Source: a virus
Strand: one strand, 5' to 3'
DNA: 64,000 nt
Virus record (IMG/VR): IMGVR_UViG_3300030329_006583
Span: 1-64,000 of that record
In this document: positions 8,623 to 18,200 of the stretch, piece by piece
Layout of the letters: every line of letters starts with the position of its first letter
Numbering within the stretch: position 1 is the first letter of the stretch
The notes under the pieces: model-generated
What the model was told of the DNA's origin: nothing
What the model saw: the letters and a program-made list of their open reading frames with translations, nothing else
Databases searched by the model: none
Made by a program: the position numbers and the translations under genes

Positions 8623-8895
8623 TTACCATTTTTTTATTGGGCAGGATTTATTTGGTGCGAAAACATTCGCAGGAAAAGCACACCCACACTGATAACAAAG
8701 GGCTTTGACAATACCTTTATTAGAAACTTTGTTAGCATTACCTACCGGCCTTAAATAAGGGCACTCAATGCAAATATCGGCTCTTTTTTGTGCCAATTCT
8801 TTAATGGTTAGATCTAATTTATTTTGTTCCAAAGATGATTTAAAGTAATTTATCCACCCATCTTTAAAATCCAAGAGCCCTTTTAAATTAAACAT
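8623..8895 (-). CDS. Small zinc-ribbon protein of unknown function
   Basis: This protein of about 90 residues has two cysteine pairs, CIEC and CYQC, plus a late Cys in NKSCP, consistent with a zinc-ribbon near the C terminus. The N-terminal part is helical and rich in Lys (FNLKGLLDFKDGW). I placed the start at ATG 8895, which overlaps the stop of the previous gene by 8 nt, rather than at a GTG at 8919, because coupling by overlap is usual in this genome. I do not recognise a specific family. It might bind nucleic acid or protein. Confidence 0.7.
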   Translation of the reverse strand: MFNLKGLLDFKDGWINYFKSSLEQNKLDLTIKELAQKRADICIECPYLRPVGNANKVSNKGIVKALCYQCGCAFPANVFAPNKSCPIKKW

Positions 8896-9160
8896 CCGAT
8901 TGGCCGCCGCCAAAATCACTAAATTTTGGCTTTTTCTTTTTTTTGCGTGGTTTATTAGGATATGTAGGCCCGGTGCCGAGTGGTGTAGTAACTCCTGCTA
9001 TATTTGCAACCACACTTTGTTCGTCTGTTTCTTCCGAACCTGAATCATTATCATCCACCCCATCAGGTTCTGTTAAAAGTTTATCATTGTTTTTTTCATC
9101 AGCATCGCCCTTCATTTCCACTAACAAAAATTCCCTAATCAGTTTTCGTAAAACCGTCAT
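8888..9160 (-). CDS. Small acidic/basic protein with head-targeting-like N terminus
   Basis: This 90-residue protein begins MTVLRKLIREFLLVE, an amphipathic start like the capsid-targeting peptides of internal head proteins in T4-type phages, with a possible prohead-protease site LVE at 13-15. A low-complexity acidic middle (DDNDSGSEETDE) is followed by a Pro/Gly stretch and a basic run of seven consecutive Lys/Arg residues. ATG 9160 has GAGG seven bases upstream. It lies between the zinc-ribbon and HD-domain genes. No known domain is recognisable; packaging into the head is only an inference from the N terminus. Confidence 0.7.
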   Translation of the reverse strand: MTVLRKLIREFLLVEMKGDADEKNNDKLLTEPDGVDDNDSGSEETDEQSVVANIAGVTTPLGTGPTYPNKPRKKKKKPKFSDFGGGQSDV

Positions 9161-9195
9161 TGCGCCACCTCTTTTTAATATATAGGTCGCTCACA

Positions 9196-9774
9196 TTACT
9201 TAGACTTGTGAATCACCGCCTGTTTAGCCTGCTGAAGGACTAGTGCCAATGAGGGTTCATGGCTAACATAAAAACGATTTTCCTCAAAGTGAGAACCGGA
9301 TGCCAATTGAATTGCCAACCACTCATCTTTAGTTAATTTAACCCCAAATTGCTGAAGGAGGAAAAGTGTTCGATGTGAAACAGACATTTTGTTGAGTTCT
9401 TCATTGTATTTATAATACTGGCCCAATTTATCCCGATGCCAATCTGAGTCTTGTTCCACAAAATAATCAAGTTCCAAATCACCAACCTTCCCTATTTCAT
9501 GCAACAAACCAACTTTAAGGATGGAAGCAACGGGAATTTTTAAATCATATGTTTTAGCCAAAGATCTCATTAAAGCCGTCACCTCCAAGGCATGTTCAAT
9601 CACACCCCCTGGATAGCACCCATATTGATCATTACGAGGTGAAGCAGGACATGCAACCAACCTCTGGCCTAGGCCTTCTAGAAGTAAATTCAAACCATCA
9701 TCACTAAGTCGCTTACATAGCTTTTCAAATTGATTCCAATTTTTTTCAATTTGTCCAATAGTATCTTCAGACAC
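9196..9774 (-). CDS. HD-domain phosphohydrolase
   Basis: This 192-residue protein has the order of metal-binding residues seen in HD-superfamily phosphohydrolases: His61 in GGVIEHALEV, the His92-Glu93 pair in LLHEIGKVGD, His134 in SVSHRT and His162 in SGSHFE. Glu replaces the usual Asp of the HD doublet, so activity or metal preference may differ. Such enzymes act on nucleotides or other phosphate esters. The start is GTG 9774 with GGAGG six bases before it. It sits between the polymerase region and ssb, so a role in nucleotide metabolism is plausible but not shown. Confidence 0.8.
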   Translation of the reverse strand: MSEDTIGQIEKNWNQFEKLCKRLSDDGLNLLLEGLGQRLVACPASPRNDQYGCYPGGVIEHALEVTALMRSLAKTYDLKIPVASILKVGLLHEIGKVGDLELDYFVEQDSDWHRDKLGQYYKYNEELNKMSVSHRTLFLLQQFGVKLTKDEWLAIQLASGSHFEENRFYVSHEPSLALVLQQAKQAVIHKSK

Positions 9775-9795
9775 ACATCACCTCCGATATGATTA

Positions 9796-9824
9796 ATCAT
9801 ACCCAGCATTAATAAAAATGTACA
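9796..9824 (-). promoter_or_regulatory. Possible promoter for the HD-domain gene
   Basis: On the minus strand TGTACA (9819-9824), 17 nt and TATGAT (9796-9801) lie in the 51-nt gap before the HD-domain gene. The -10 box matches 5 of 6 consensus bases and the -35 box only 4 of 6. No terminator precedes it. Confidence 0.35.
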
Positions 9825-9825
9825 G

Positions 9826-10398
9826 TTATTCTGAGGATTTGTTTTGTTTGTTTTGCTTGGGCTTTTTCTTGGCCTTGGGTTTATTCCAACTAAATGGTTT
9901 TGGTGAAGCATAAACCAATAATGAGTTACCAACAATCTCCGATTGCACTGCATCATCAAAACGCAAAATGCCGGCATTTTTTGCGCCCCTCAATGTTTCC
10001 CTTACAAAAACCAGCGAATCCCTTGCCGGCATTTCTCCGGTTAGGGATATCCTCACCCCTTTTCGACCATAACGATCCTGGCGTTCATGGGTGTCCTTAT
10101 AAACATTCTCCATGGCGTCATTGCCTTCAATGGCTTGTGATAATAAATCAACCAACATTTCATGCTTATTATCACCACCGGCAGACTTAATGCCCAAATT
10201 CTTCATTAAGGCCATTGGATCTGAGTCAGAAAGTGCCTTTAATCCAGCCAACTCTTTTTTATAGCGGCCTGGCCCAGGACCCGTTGTTTGTTCTGTTTCT
10301 GAAGAAATAGTAATATTGGCAGGAGTTTCTTTATTTTCACCTTCTTGTTCAAGTAAAATATGGGCAATATGCCTTCTAACAAATTCTTCCATTTTCAT
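9826..10398 (-). CDS. Unknown protein with Lys-rich tail, possible internal head protein
   Basis: This 190-residue protein starts MKMEEFVRRHIAHILLEQEG, an amphipathic leader like the other candidate head-targeted proteins here. The middle contains GRYKKELAGLKALSDSD and a region around RKGVRISLTGEMPARD that may be globular. The C terminus is strongly basic, alternating Lys and Pro/Asn (KPKAKKKPKQNKQNK), suggesting nucleic-acid contact. ATG 10398 has GGGAGG nine bases upstream. It lies directly after the polymerase gene. I do not recognise a family, and function is open. Confidence 0.7.
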   Translation of the reverse strand: MKMEEFVRRHIAHILLEQEGENKETPANITISSETEQTTGPGPGRYKKELAGLKALSDSDPMALMKNLGIKSAGGDNKHEMLVDLLSQAIEGNDAMENVYKDTHERQDRYGRKGVRISLTGEMPARDSLVFVRETLRGAKNAGILRFDDAVQSEIVGNSLLVYASPKPFSWNKPKAKKKPKQNKQNKSSE

Positions 10399-10432
10399 TT
10401 AAACATTCCTCCCATTAATTTAATTAGGTTAC

Positions 10433-11632
10433 CTAAGACGAAATAGTCTCCAGGCTTAATGGAAAATTTCCTAAATTGTCAATATTTACCCCTTTATTAC
10501 ACAAATTTTCCAAGGTGGCAATATCCTCATTTTTTACCTCCATTATCAAAGCATCATGTAATAAAAAATACGGTAGAACTTCTATATTTTCTCGCGTTAA
10601 TATATTCAATAAATTATGAAATCCACAAATTGATGCATCCACGGCAGTGGATTGTATATAGTGATTATATAAAACATGTTCACTAGGTTTTTCATCATAT
10701 ATGATAGGACGCCCAAAATAATTGGTGATTCGTTGCTGCTTTTCCCAAGAATCTTTTAATTCTGCGTTGCGATGTGGGATATTAAAATATTTTTTAATTT
10801 TGTTGACAATTTCCACGGCATTTGAAGATGGCATTAATTTTTGTAATTTCCCAATCGATACCCCATATAAACCACACAAGGTAGCCAATTTAACCTGAGA
10901 TCTGGTAACATTGCCACCAAATATTTCATCCTTTAAATATGCATATACATCATCCTGCTGAATATTCTTGGATGCTGTCAACAAGGCAATGCGAGGTTCC
11001 AAGGAAATAAAATCAACCTGAACCACCTGTGAACCTGAATTGCGAGAAACAATTACCGATCTATATTTCGATGGTAATGTTAAAATTTGAGGACCTTTCT
11101 TTATGACTGCCCTGCCTGTGATGGTTTTGCAATAATCATAATAAGGTACATCAGGGGTTCCTTCAAACGTCTTTAAAGATGACGCCGGTGAAGCGGAAGA
11201 TTCATCGTTTAAAAAAGATTGTAATTTTTTATTGTCAATGGTGGCCGGCACTAATCGACCGACCAAATCAAATATTAGGCCATGCGTTTGTAAATAATTT
11301 GAGTCTTTTAAAGTAGTATATAATTCACATAATTGTTTCAATATAATTTTTAAATTTTTCTCATATAGTGTAGATGGCATTACATAATTCCACCTTATAT
11401 CTGACGGCTTACCCCAAATTAATTTTGCAGCACGTTGATATTTTATAGGTACCAATTGAGATATGTCGTATTTAAAGATTTTAGCCGCACCTTCCAACCC
11501 AGGTTGGTTACCCTTGTACCCCCAACCCCAACTACCTTCAGGCCTGTTATTAACCCATTGGTAGGTTAAACATTCTGGATCTACCAAGAGATGTTTTTCG
11601 GTGCCCAGATAAGATCTATCTAAACAAATCAT
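10433..11632 (-). CDS. Family A DNA polymerase, polymerase domain only
   Basis: This 399-residue protein carries the three Pol I motifs: A with Asp207 and Glu212 in VDFISLEPRI, B with Arg244, Lys248 and Tyr256 in RSQVKLATLCGLYG, and C with His359-Asp360 in FLLHDALIMEV. NYFGRP (304-309) and NHYIQSTAVDAS (323-334) also match the family. Pol I normally has a 3'-5' exonuclease domain before this region; here only about 190 residues precede motif A and show no exonuclease motif. The residue aligning with E. coli Phe762 is Leu, and the Glu after HD in motif C is Ala. The start ATG 11632 has no good ribosome-binding site. T4 itself uses a family B polymerase, so this replisome is mosaic. It could alternatively be an accessory polymerase if a second one lies outside the window. 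Confidence 0.88.
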   Translation of the reverse strand: MICLDRSYLGTEKHLLVDPECLTYQWVNNRPEGSWGWGYKGNQPGLEGAAKIFKYDISQLVPIKYQRAAKLIWGKPSDIRWNYVMPSTLYEKNLKIILKQLCELYTTLKDSNYLQTHGLIFDLVGRLVPATIDNKKLQSFLNDESSASPASSLKTFEGTPDVPYYDYCKTITGRAVIKKGPQILTLPSKYRSVIVSRNSGSQVVQVDFISLEPRIALLTASKNIQQDDVYAYLKDEIFGGNVTRSQVKLATLCGLYGVSIGKLQKLMPSSNAVEIVNKIKKYFNIPHRNAELKDSWEKQQRITNYFGRPIIYDEKPSEHVLYNHYIQSTAVDASICGFHNLLNILTRENIEVLPYFLLHDALIMEVKNEDIATLENLCNKGVNIDNLGNFPLSLETISS

Positions 11633-11665
11633 ATTTAAATATATTAATTGCGCCTAGATGTACAA

Positions 11666-14600
11666 CTATTGGGATGTCTCACCTTCACCCAATTTAGATA
11701 AAGCAAACATTGCATCCTGTATTGTTTGTGCCAGCGTGCTCCAACTTCCGTACGCCTCTACATTAAGTAACTCAAGTGATGTTGTAAACTGACCATTTTG
11801 AATACTATGGTTAACGCTAGTAACTGCATAAACGCCGTCCGCTGTGGTGCCCGTACCAAAATCTATAAAAAACCTTTGCCCCGCCGACACTAAAGGACAT
11901 CCCATTGTGGACAAACTCAATTTAAGAGGCAATATCTGGAGTGGCACACCTCCCCCAAAATTTCCCATAGGTTTAGATAGCGAATGGCCACCTGTGTCCT
12001 GCATTGACAATGCCGCCATTTTTCCATCATTCATAGTAGATAATTTTGCATCAATAATTGCAGTTGCATTACTGCCATAAATCAAACTAGGCATATTGTA
12101 GGATACCCATCTTTTCACAGCCGCAAGATTACCTTTTAATTGATAGGGAACATTACTTACTTCCGTTGGTTGACCTTGAACATCCAGGCTCGTTTTATAT
12201 CCCTCAATAATACCCACATCCTTTGCCATAGATAGGGCATTATTAAACGCTTCAGCGTGATTTGATGGATCATTTTTAGTTTGTGATGCAGCTGTCCCAA
12301 TTACACCCATTGTGGAATCCATGGCTGCCTGTAATATTTGTTCAATTGCAAGTTGCCCGTTGCATTGGGCATCATAAATATGAACCCTTACTAATGCCCT
12401 GGGTTCTGGATTTTCTGATTCATCATCTTTATTTTCCCTTAATTGTACCGTTTCAATTTTGTATTGTAACTGAGGTTGTTTAAACACTAAATTTTCTTTA
12501 GCATTTTCATTTTCAGGAGTTGCTGTTCCATAGGCGTCTGCCAATGCCCGCTTTTTGACATTGTGCACCACGGTATCGTCTTCCTGGGCCTTTTTATTAA
12601 GAGAATAGGAACCCTTCTTTTTGTCAAACGCATAAGGGCTATTAAACCCATATGGAAAATCAGCTGCAGCGCTCACAAAATACGTGCGTAATATGGACAT
12701 CAACCGGCTTACCGGTATATCTAACCCGCCCTTACCGGCTTTAGATAAAAGAAACTTAAATCTCTCAAGGTGAATAGGATATTGGGCCAAATTAAAATTT
12801 CTTACATAACTAGCCTTGGCATTTAATGAATAAAAAATCAATTGAACCTCTGAATACTGACCCAATCCAGCCATACTGGAACCCAAATATGTCAACAATA
12901 TTTTACCTAAAGAAACATAACGAGGAGAATGGCTCGTGGTGGAAATGGGCGGATCTATTATTTTTTGTTCACTCTCAATAGGTTTTAAAAAAGGATCATA
13001 CCCATTTAACAAACCTGCTTTGGCAGCCATCAATTCAGCCACTGTATTGCGATAACTGTTGAGCTCTGCTTCTGCCATAACTGTCTTTTTTACAACCGTA
13101 GCCTTCTTTTTATTCCAAATTTTTGTCCTTGTTTTTTTACCAAAAAGTTGCTCCAATAACTCACGCAATTTTGCCACATCAGTATCTTGGGGTTTGGAGG
13201 CCAAAAATTTCATAAGTTCTTGATTGGCCATAACATTTGTGGCCAGCGCGGCAGAAGTGGACGCTGCAACATTTAACCATTGTTTGCTAGCAATTGATTT
13301 TGCAACATCATCACCGGTCCCCATGATATATTTGCGTGTTCTATTAATCGCGGTGATGATATTATCGACTGCCTTGGTCGCTTGTTGGAATGCTGGGTTT
13401 CCATCGCTTAAAGTCATGCTTAAAGCACGTGCCGCTGAGGAGGACACTAAAGAAAGATTGATATTAACGCTGCCATCTTTTTCAAAATTATATGTAGAAT
13501 TAGAAACAATATACATTTGTTCCGAATTACACCCATTTAAAAATGTTGCGTATAAATTATCGGCACCCACATTATGACCTGCAACTTTGGCTATAGCCAT
13601 TTTAGGATCATTTGTTCCACTGGCACCTGCAGGATGCGACCACCCAAATTTAATCAATAATTGTGTATCATTATAAACACCGGGTTTGATCAAAGGCGTC
13701 AATAGGTGAAGCCTTGAGCGATCATAACAGGTGATGCTTAATTCACCGGTCATTATTTTCATCTGCAAATCGCGAGACTGCACACCAATTTTAAAGGAAT
13801 TAATTCCCGCCAATGGCCTAAACCTATCAATTATCGGAACAGGCCTAGAACCACCACCCGGCGGGAGATCGTCACCTGCGGTGCTGGTTGCTGGGTTTGA
13901 TGATGCACCCATAGGCGACAAGCTATCTGACATTTCCACGTAAGGTGTGGCGGACGTCATAGTCTGTGGGCTTAAAAACATTTCCATACCAGCAGTAGAA
14001 AATGAATACCCTCTCTCGTCACCCTTATAATCAATACCGACGGAGGCATTTTGTTCGTATGCAAATAAAGAATCCAGGATTTTTACATCAGCAGCGGTGG
14101 AAATTAAAAAATCAGGGGTAGTAGTATCTTTGATTTTTATTGACCCCAATATATCCTTTGTAATACCCATAGCCACCAGGCGATTATCGTGATTCAAGGG
14201 TTGGTGTGGCGTTATAATGGAAATATCCAACATGGGTTGGCACCGACTCATTTCCAGGGTTGGAATAGCATTCATAAACACCTGGGTGGCACCGGTGAGA
14301 TTTGAGCTAGGAGTCATCCTGCAATCAAACACTTGAATAACAGATAATTTTGGTGAGGTCGCTGAAGCGGGTGCTGTAGGTGTTTTATTAATATTGGAAC
14401 TAGTCTCGCTCTGTTGGGTTGCCACGTCGCCAAGCTGTTGCCGAATTGAAACTACCTCAAACTCGCCTGGACTTCCTTGGGTGGGGGTTTTTCCTTTCCG
14501 ACCCATTGGTTGAGTTCCTTGCTGATAATCCTCACTCTCCACCCCAACGTCGTTAGGTATATGTGCCCTGGTTATCGCTTTTGATGCCGCAAGCGATGAA

Positions 14601-14914
14601 GGAATCCCTGCTTCCTCATATGTTATTTTAATTTTTTCTTCAATTAACGCCTTTGCTTTCTCCTTATCGGCATTACTAAGATAATCTTCTAATTTTTTTA
14701 ATATTAAAGAAACACCAGGTCCTGATGCTGAACCCTGCAATTCCATTATTATGGAATCAAGTTCGGGATCGGTTGTAGGTTCAAATACAGCCGATGTAAC
14801 TGTACCTGGGTTCGCTTCCTGTAAACGCCCTAAAAACTGTTGTTGATCGCCGGTAGAAGGTATACCATAATAACCTCCCAACAATTTGGTTGCGTTATCC
14901 CATGGTGTGCTCAT
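11666..14914 (-). CDS. Baseplate hub protein (gp27/late-control-D-like)
   Basis: This 1082-residue virion protein lies at the end of the tail operon. Its central part (LLIKFGWSHP at about 430, followed by a segment on cell-puncturing-hub style beta structure) and its C-terminal part (CPLVSAGQRFFIDFGTGT, then YAVTSVNHSIQNGQF) resemble hub proteins of contractile tails that bind the central spike. The N-terminal 180 residues are low complexity. Position after tape measure, the long baseplate protein and the LysM protein fits a hub or hub-adjacent role. The ATG overlaps the LysM gene stop by 4 nt (ATGA). The assignment rests on synteny and weak motif similarity, so another baseplate role is possible. 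Confidence 0.65.
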   Translation of the reverse strand: MSTPWDNATKLLGGYYGIPSTGDQQQFLGRLQEANPGTVTSAVFEPTTDPELDSIIMELQGSASGPGVSLILKKLEDYLSNADKEKAKALIEEKIKITYEEAGIPSSLAASKAITRAHIPNDVGVESEDYQQGTQPMGRKGKTPTQGSPGEFEVVSIRQQLGDVATQQSETSSNINKTPTAPASATSPKLSVIQVFDCRMTPSSNLTGATQVFMNAIPTLEMSRCQPMLDISIITPHQPLNHDNRLVAMGITKDILGSIKIKDTTTPDFLISTAADVKILDSLFAYEQNASVGIDYKGDERGYSFSTAGMEMFLSPQTMTSATPYVEMSDSLSPMGASSNPATSTAGDDLPPGGGSRPVPIIDRFRPLAGINSFKIGVQSRDLQMKIMTGELSITCYDRSRLHLLTPLIKPGVYNDTQLLIKFGWSHPAGASGTNDPKMAIAKVAGHNVGADNLYATFLNGCNSEQMYIVSNSTYNFEKDGSVNINLSLVSSSAARALSMTLSDGNPAFQQATKAVDNIITAINRTRKYIMGTGDDVAKSIASKQWLNVAASTSAALATNVMANQELMKFLASKPQDTDVAKLRELLEQLFGKKTRTKIWNKKKATVVKKTVMAEAELNSYRNTVAELMAAKAGLLNGYDPFLKPIESEQKIIDPPISTTSHSPRYVSLGKILLTYLGSSMAGLGQYSEVQLIFYSLNAKASYVRNFNLAQYPIHLERFKFLLSKAGKGGLDIPVSRLMSILRTYFVSAAADFPYGFNSPYAFDKKKGSYSLNKKAQEDDTVVHNVKKRALADAYGTATPENENAKENLVFKQPQLQYKIETVQLRENKDDESENPEPRALVRVHIYDAQCNGQLAIEQILQAAMDSTMGVIGTAASQTKNDPSNHAEAFNNALSMAKDVGIIEGYKTSLDVQGQPTEVSNVPYQLKGNLAAVKRWVSYNMPSLIYGSNATAIIDAKLSTMNDGKMAALSMQDTGGHSLSKPMGNFGGGVPLQILPLKLSLSTMGCPLVSAGQRFFIDFGTGTTADGVYAVTSVNHSIQNGQFTTSLELLNVEAYGSWSTLAQTIQDAMFALSKLGEGETSQ

Positions 14915-15207
14915 CCCACCAACCCTTCAACTTGTGAAATATTGTCTGGAATTGTTAACACAATTCCGGGAGGTACCTGAATCCCCCACCCGATACCGCT
15001 AGCGGCGGCAATCACCCACCAATACCTGCCATTACCATAATACTTACCGGCGAGTTGATCTAGGCGATCACCTTCTTTTGTCACATATTCACTAGTGCTA
15101 AGCCTACCTTCTTGTGCGGCTTTATAAAGTGGCCACATGGAACGTTGTGTACCATAATGGTGTCCCATTGCTAAACGGCTGGTTTTATTATACCTGCTAA
15201 ATGCCAT
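14911..15207 (-). CDS. LysM-like baseplate protein (gp53/tail protein X type)
   Basis: This 98-residue protein contains one LysM-like unit: VTKEGDRLDQLAGKYYGNG (43-61) followed by RYWWVIAAASG and the closing PPGIVLTIP (79-87). Small LysM proteins are regular baseplate parts in contractile tails, for example the domain in T4 gp53 and tail protein X of P2. They do not usually bind peptidoglycan there but join hub and wedge. GGGAG precedes ATG 15207, and the stop overlaps the next hub gene by 4 nt, so the two are probably made in step. Confidence 0.8.
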   Translation of the reverse strand: MAFSRYNKTSRLAMGHHYGTQRSMWPLYKAAQEGRLSTSEYVTKEGDRLDQLAGKYYGNGRYWWVIAAASGIGWGIQVPPGIVLTIPDNISQVEGLVG

Positions 15208-15222
15208 GATTTATTCTCCCGT

Positions 15223-18200
15223 TTAATCTTCTTCAATACTAGGATCGGCAATACCCCGGCTTCGATTAATGGCCCTCAAGGCCTTGTCTTTATATTCTTT
15301 GTCGTATACGCTACCATGTAAATCTTTCACGACAGAACCAACTGAATGTGTTGGGGCACGAAGTGATCCATCACTAGCCAAGCCTGGAGTGATATCATGA
15401 ATCACATTAAAGGTTAAATCCACAGTTGTCCAGATAGGTGCCTTGGCACCAAACTCGTCGCCCCATGGAGCATCATTGTAACCGAAGGCCAGGCTTGTTA
15501 CCGCTCCCGCCAAACCTTTACCCATGGTTGACTCAAAAGATCTCACAATTGGGTTTGGTGTACCACCTTCTGATTCTGCCTCCTTACCGGCAAAAAATTT
15601 CTTCAATAACCCAATATTCACAGAAGAATTTAATTCTGCTGATTCACTGGCTTTATCAAAAGCAGTTGCATAAAGGGATGCTTCATCAATACTAATATTA
15701 ACCTTCTTGGGATCCAATTCGATCTCTACTTCTTCTTCATCGCCTGAAGGTAATTTAAACGAGACCTTGTATTTCATATTACCGGCTGCCAACAACAATG
15801 GGGACGCCTCATCATCCGTGTCAAACACTTTGGCGCCGATGACTTTATGAGCCTCCTTACTCAGGGAGATACCTATGTTGTCCTCACCTTTTCTGGGTAT
15901 GTTGTCCTTAACTTTGAAAAGAGTACCTGCCCGGATTTTATTGATAACCCGTGGTGAAGGGTTAGGTGTTGTAGTGGTATTATTTGTCACCTTGACGCTT
16001 TTAATGTCCTGATTTAATCGTATTCTCAGTTTTTTCATATCAGTGGGAATTGTTCCTGCATCTGGGCCGTTGCCGGCGCCAATTTGTGTTTTAATCCCAA
16101 TTATTTCTTGTGCAATACCTTCCTCCAATCCTTCTATCCCCTGGGTAATCTCATCAGCTGTCGCACTATTTCCAAATGTAGATAAAACATTTGCATCACC
16201 AAGCCCAAATAATCGACTTAAACCAAACCGGGAATAATTGGATGATACCAAATCACCGATCCTTAACCTAATTATTGGTGAAGCTGTCGGAATTTGAGAA
16301 AAGGGCATCCTAAACCTTTCGCCGCTATTGGGCCCCTGCACCATAGTTCCTGGTGACCATTGAGGATATATCATGCTCACCAGCTTGTTTACTTTATACC
16401 ACATCCCAGCCTGATCAACTGGGTTCGTGGAAGCAATCACAAATGACAATGAAAGTTGACGCGTTGTTTTCTGGAGGGTCATCACATCATCCATCCTGCC
16501 ATAGGCATCATAAGTTCCCCATGTGGGATTAAATGTTTCATTTAAATTGGTGATAAAAGCATGAAAAGATAATATTTCATTAGTCCGTAAATCATGAAAG
16601 TAAAATGGGCAAAATTCACCGTCAAGATAAGCTTCCATCCTTTTAACCAAAGCAGGATCTATGATGCCATTATTGCTGGTGGCCAACCCACCAGTGGTGC
16701 GCACATCGCCTTTATCATCATCTTCACTAAATTTGGTAAGCCCAAGACCTGCCATCAATGATGCACCAACCCCACCTGATATTTTACCGGAACCCTTTAT
16801 GTCGGCCAGTTTATAAAATGCGGTGGCAGTTTGAAGGCCACGTGGCAATAGCATCAATGAAAGAGCTTGATTACCACCCCACGCCAATTGATCGTTACCT
16901 CCACGTACCCTGGATTTTGCCAACCTATTCGCCGGTGCGGGAGGCAGGGCATTGGGATTTGTTGCATGCGGTGAAAAATAGAGGTTATCAGCATCAAGAG
17001 CCCTGTCACCCAAGGTAGCCATCACCATCACCCAACGCCACGTAGTAGAATTGACAATGGAACTCACCAAACCAAGGAGACCGCCTTGCGGGCCACCTAA
17101 AAGACCGGTCATGTCTCCCCATGCGCTTTCAATTTGGGCTGTATCACGCATAACACTTCTCATCACGCTGGCATAATACCCAGACGAAAGAAGCAGGTTT
17201 TCAGCCATGGACACTATGTTAGCCCCCAACCCTGCCACAATAAAAGTTGCAGCAGCGCCCCCACCCGGGAAAAGTGAACTTAATCCGTTCCTGCCAAACC
17301 CAAAGAAAAGTTCAATTCCACGCACGATACACCCTTCCCATGCATGATGAGTATCCGGTATACCTAACATCTTCAAGAACTTTGTCATCAAACCGGCAAA
17401 AAGACCACCGCCGGTGCTTTTATCTACCGGGGCATGTTGACCCGGGTAACCATCCCACGTAGAAGGCCTGTTACCCATTGGATTGATTCCGTTATCAGTA
17501 CCTATGGTTCCCTCCCCCAATGACGAGAAATCACCACTACCGCCAAACAAGCCTCCGATAGCCGCCGGCCCAGCAATAAGGAGTTGAATAAATTGTGCAA
17601 ACAACCACATTTGTGCCAGAGATGTGGCAGCTAACACCACCATACCTGCGGGAAATGGCCCATCAAAAGGTTCGGCCGGTGAATTGAGTTGACCAAAACT
17701 TTTGGCACCTTCTCCCACAATTTCAGAATTGGGAATCTGGAACTTGCCATCAGGACCAAACATCTCCAATCCCGTGGCTACCCCCAAAGGTAATACACCG
17801 TCAGCCCCATAAATGTCTACCTGGGTATGACCTTCCTGAACATTTGTTACATCAGTCAAGCCGTCGCTATCACCTAAACCAGTATTGGCATGACCTGTAG
17901 CATTTTGCATCATTCGCATAGCCAAATCCTGGAAATCTTGTAGCGTTGCTGCATGTAATGCATCAGAAGAAGAATATTTTCCCAATTCGCCCTGATTATA
18001 ATATAATATCGGTGAATCATCCTGTGATTTAAGTTGGTTTCCATCATCAATAAACGGTGTCTGACCGGAGGGATTAAATCGATTATATTGTAGGACAGTA
18101 CTAATATTTTCCTGTATCTTTTTTGCACCCTCGGGAAGGTCATACTGTTTTTGACCTAATAACCCACCACCCGGGGCCTGGCCGCGGTACCCACCCACTG

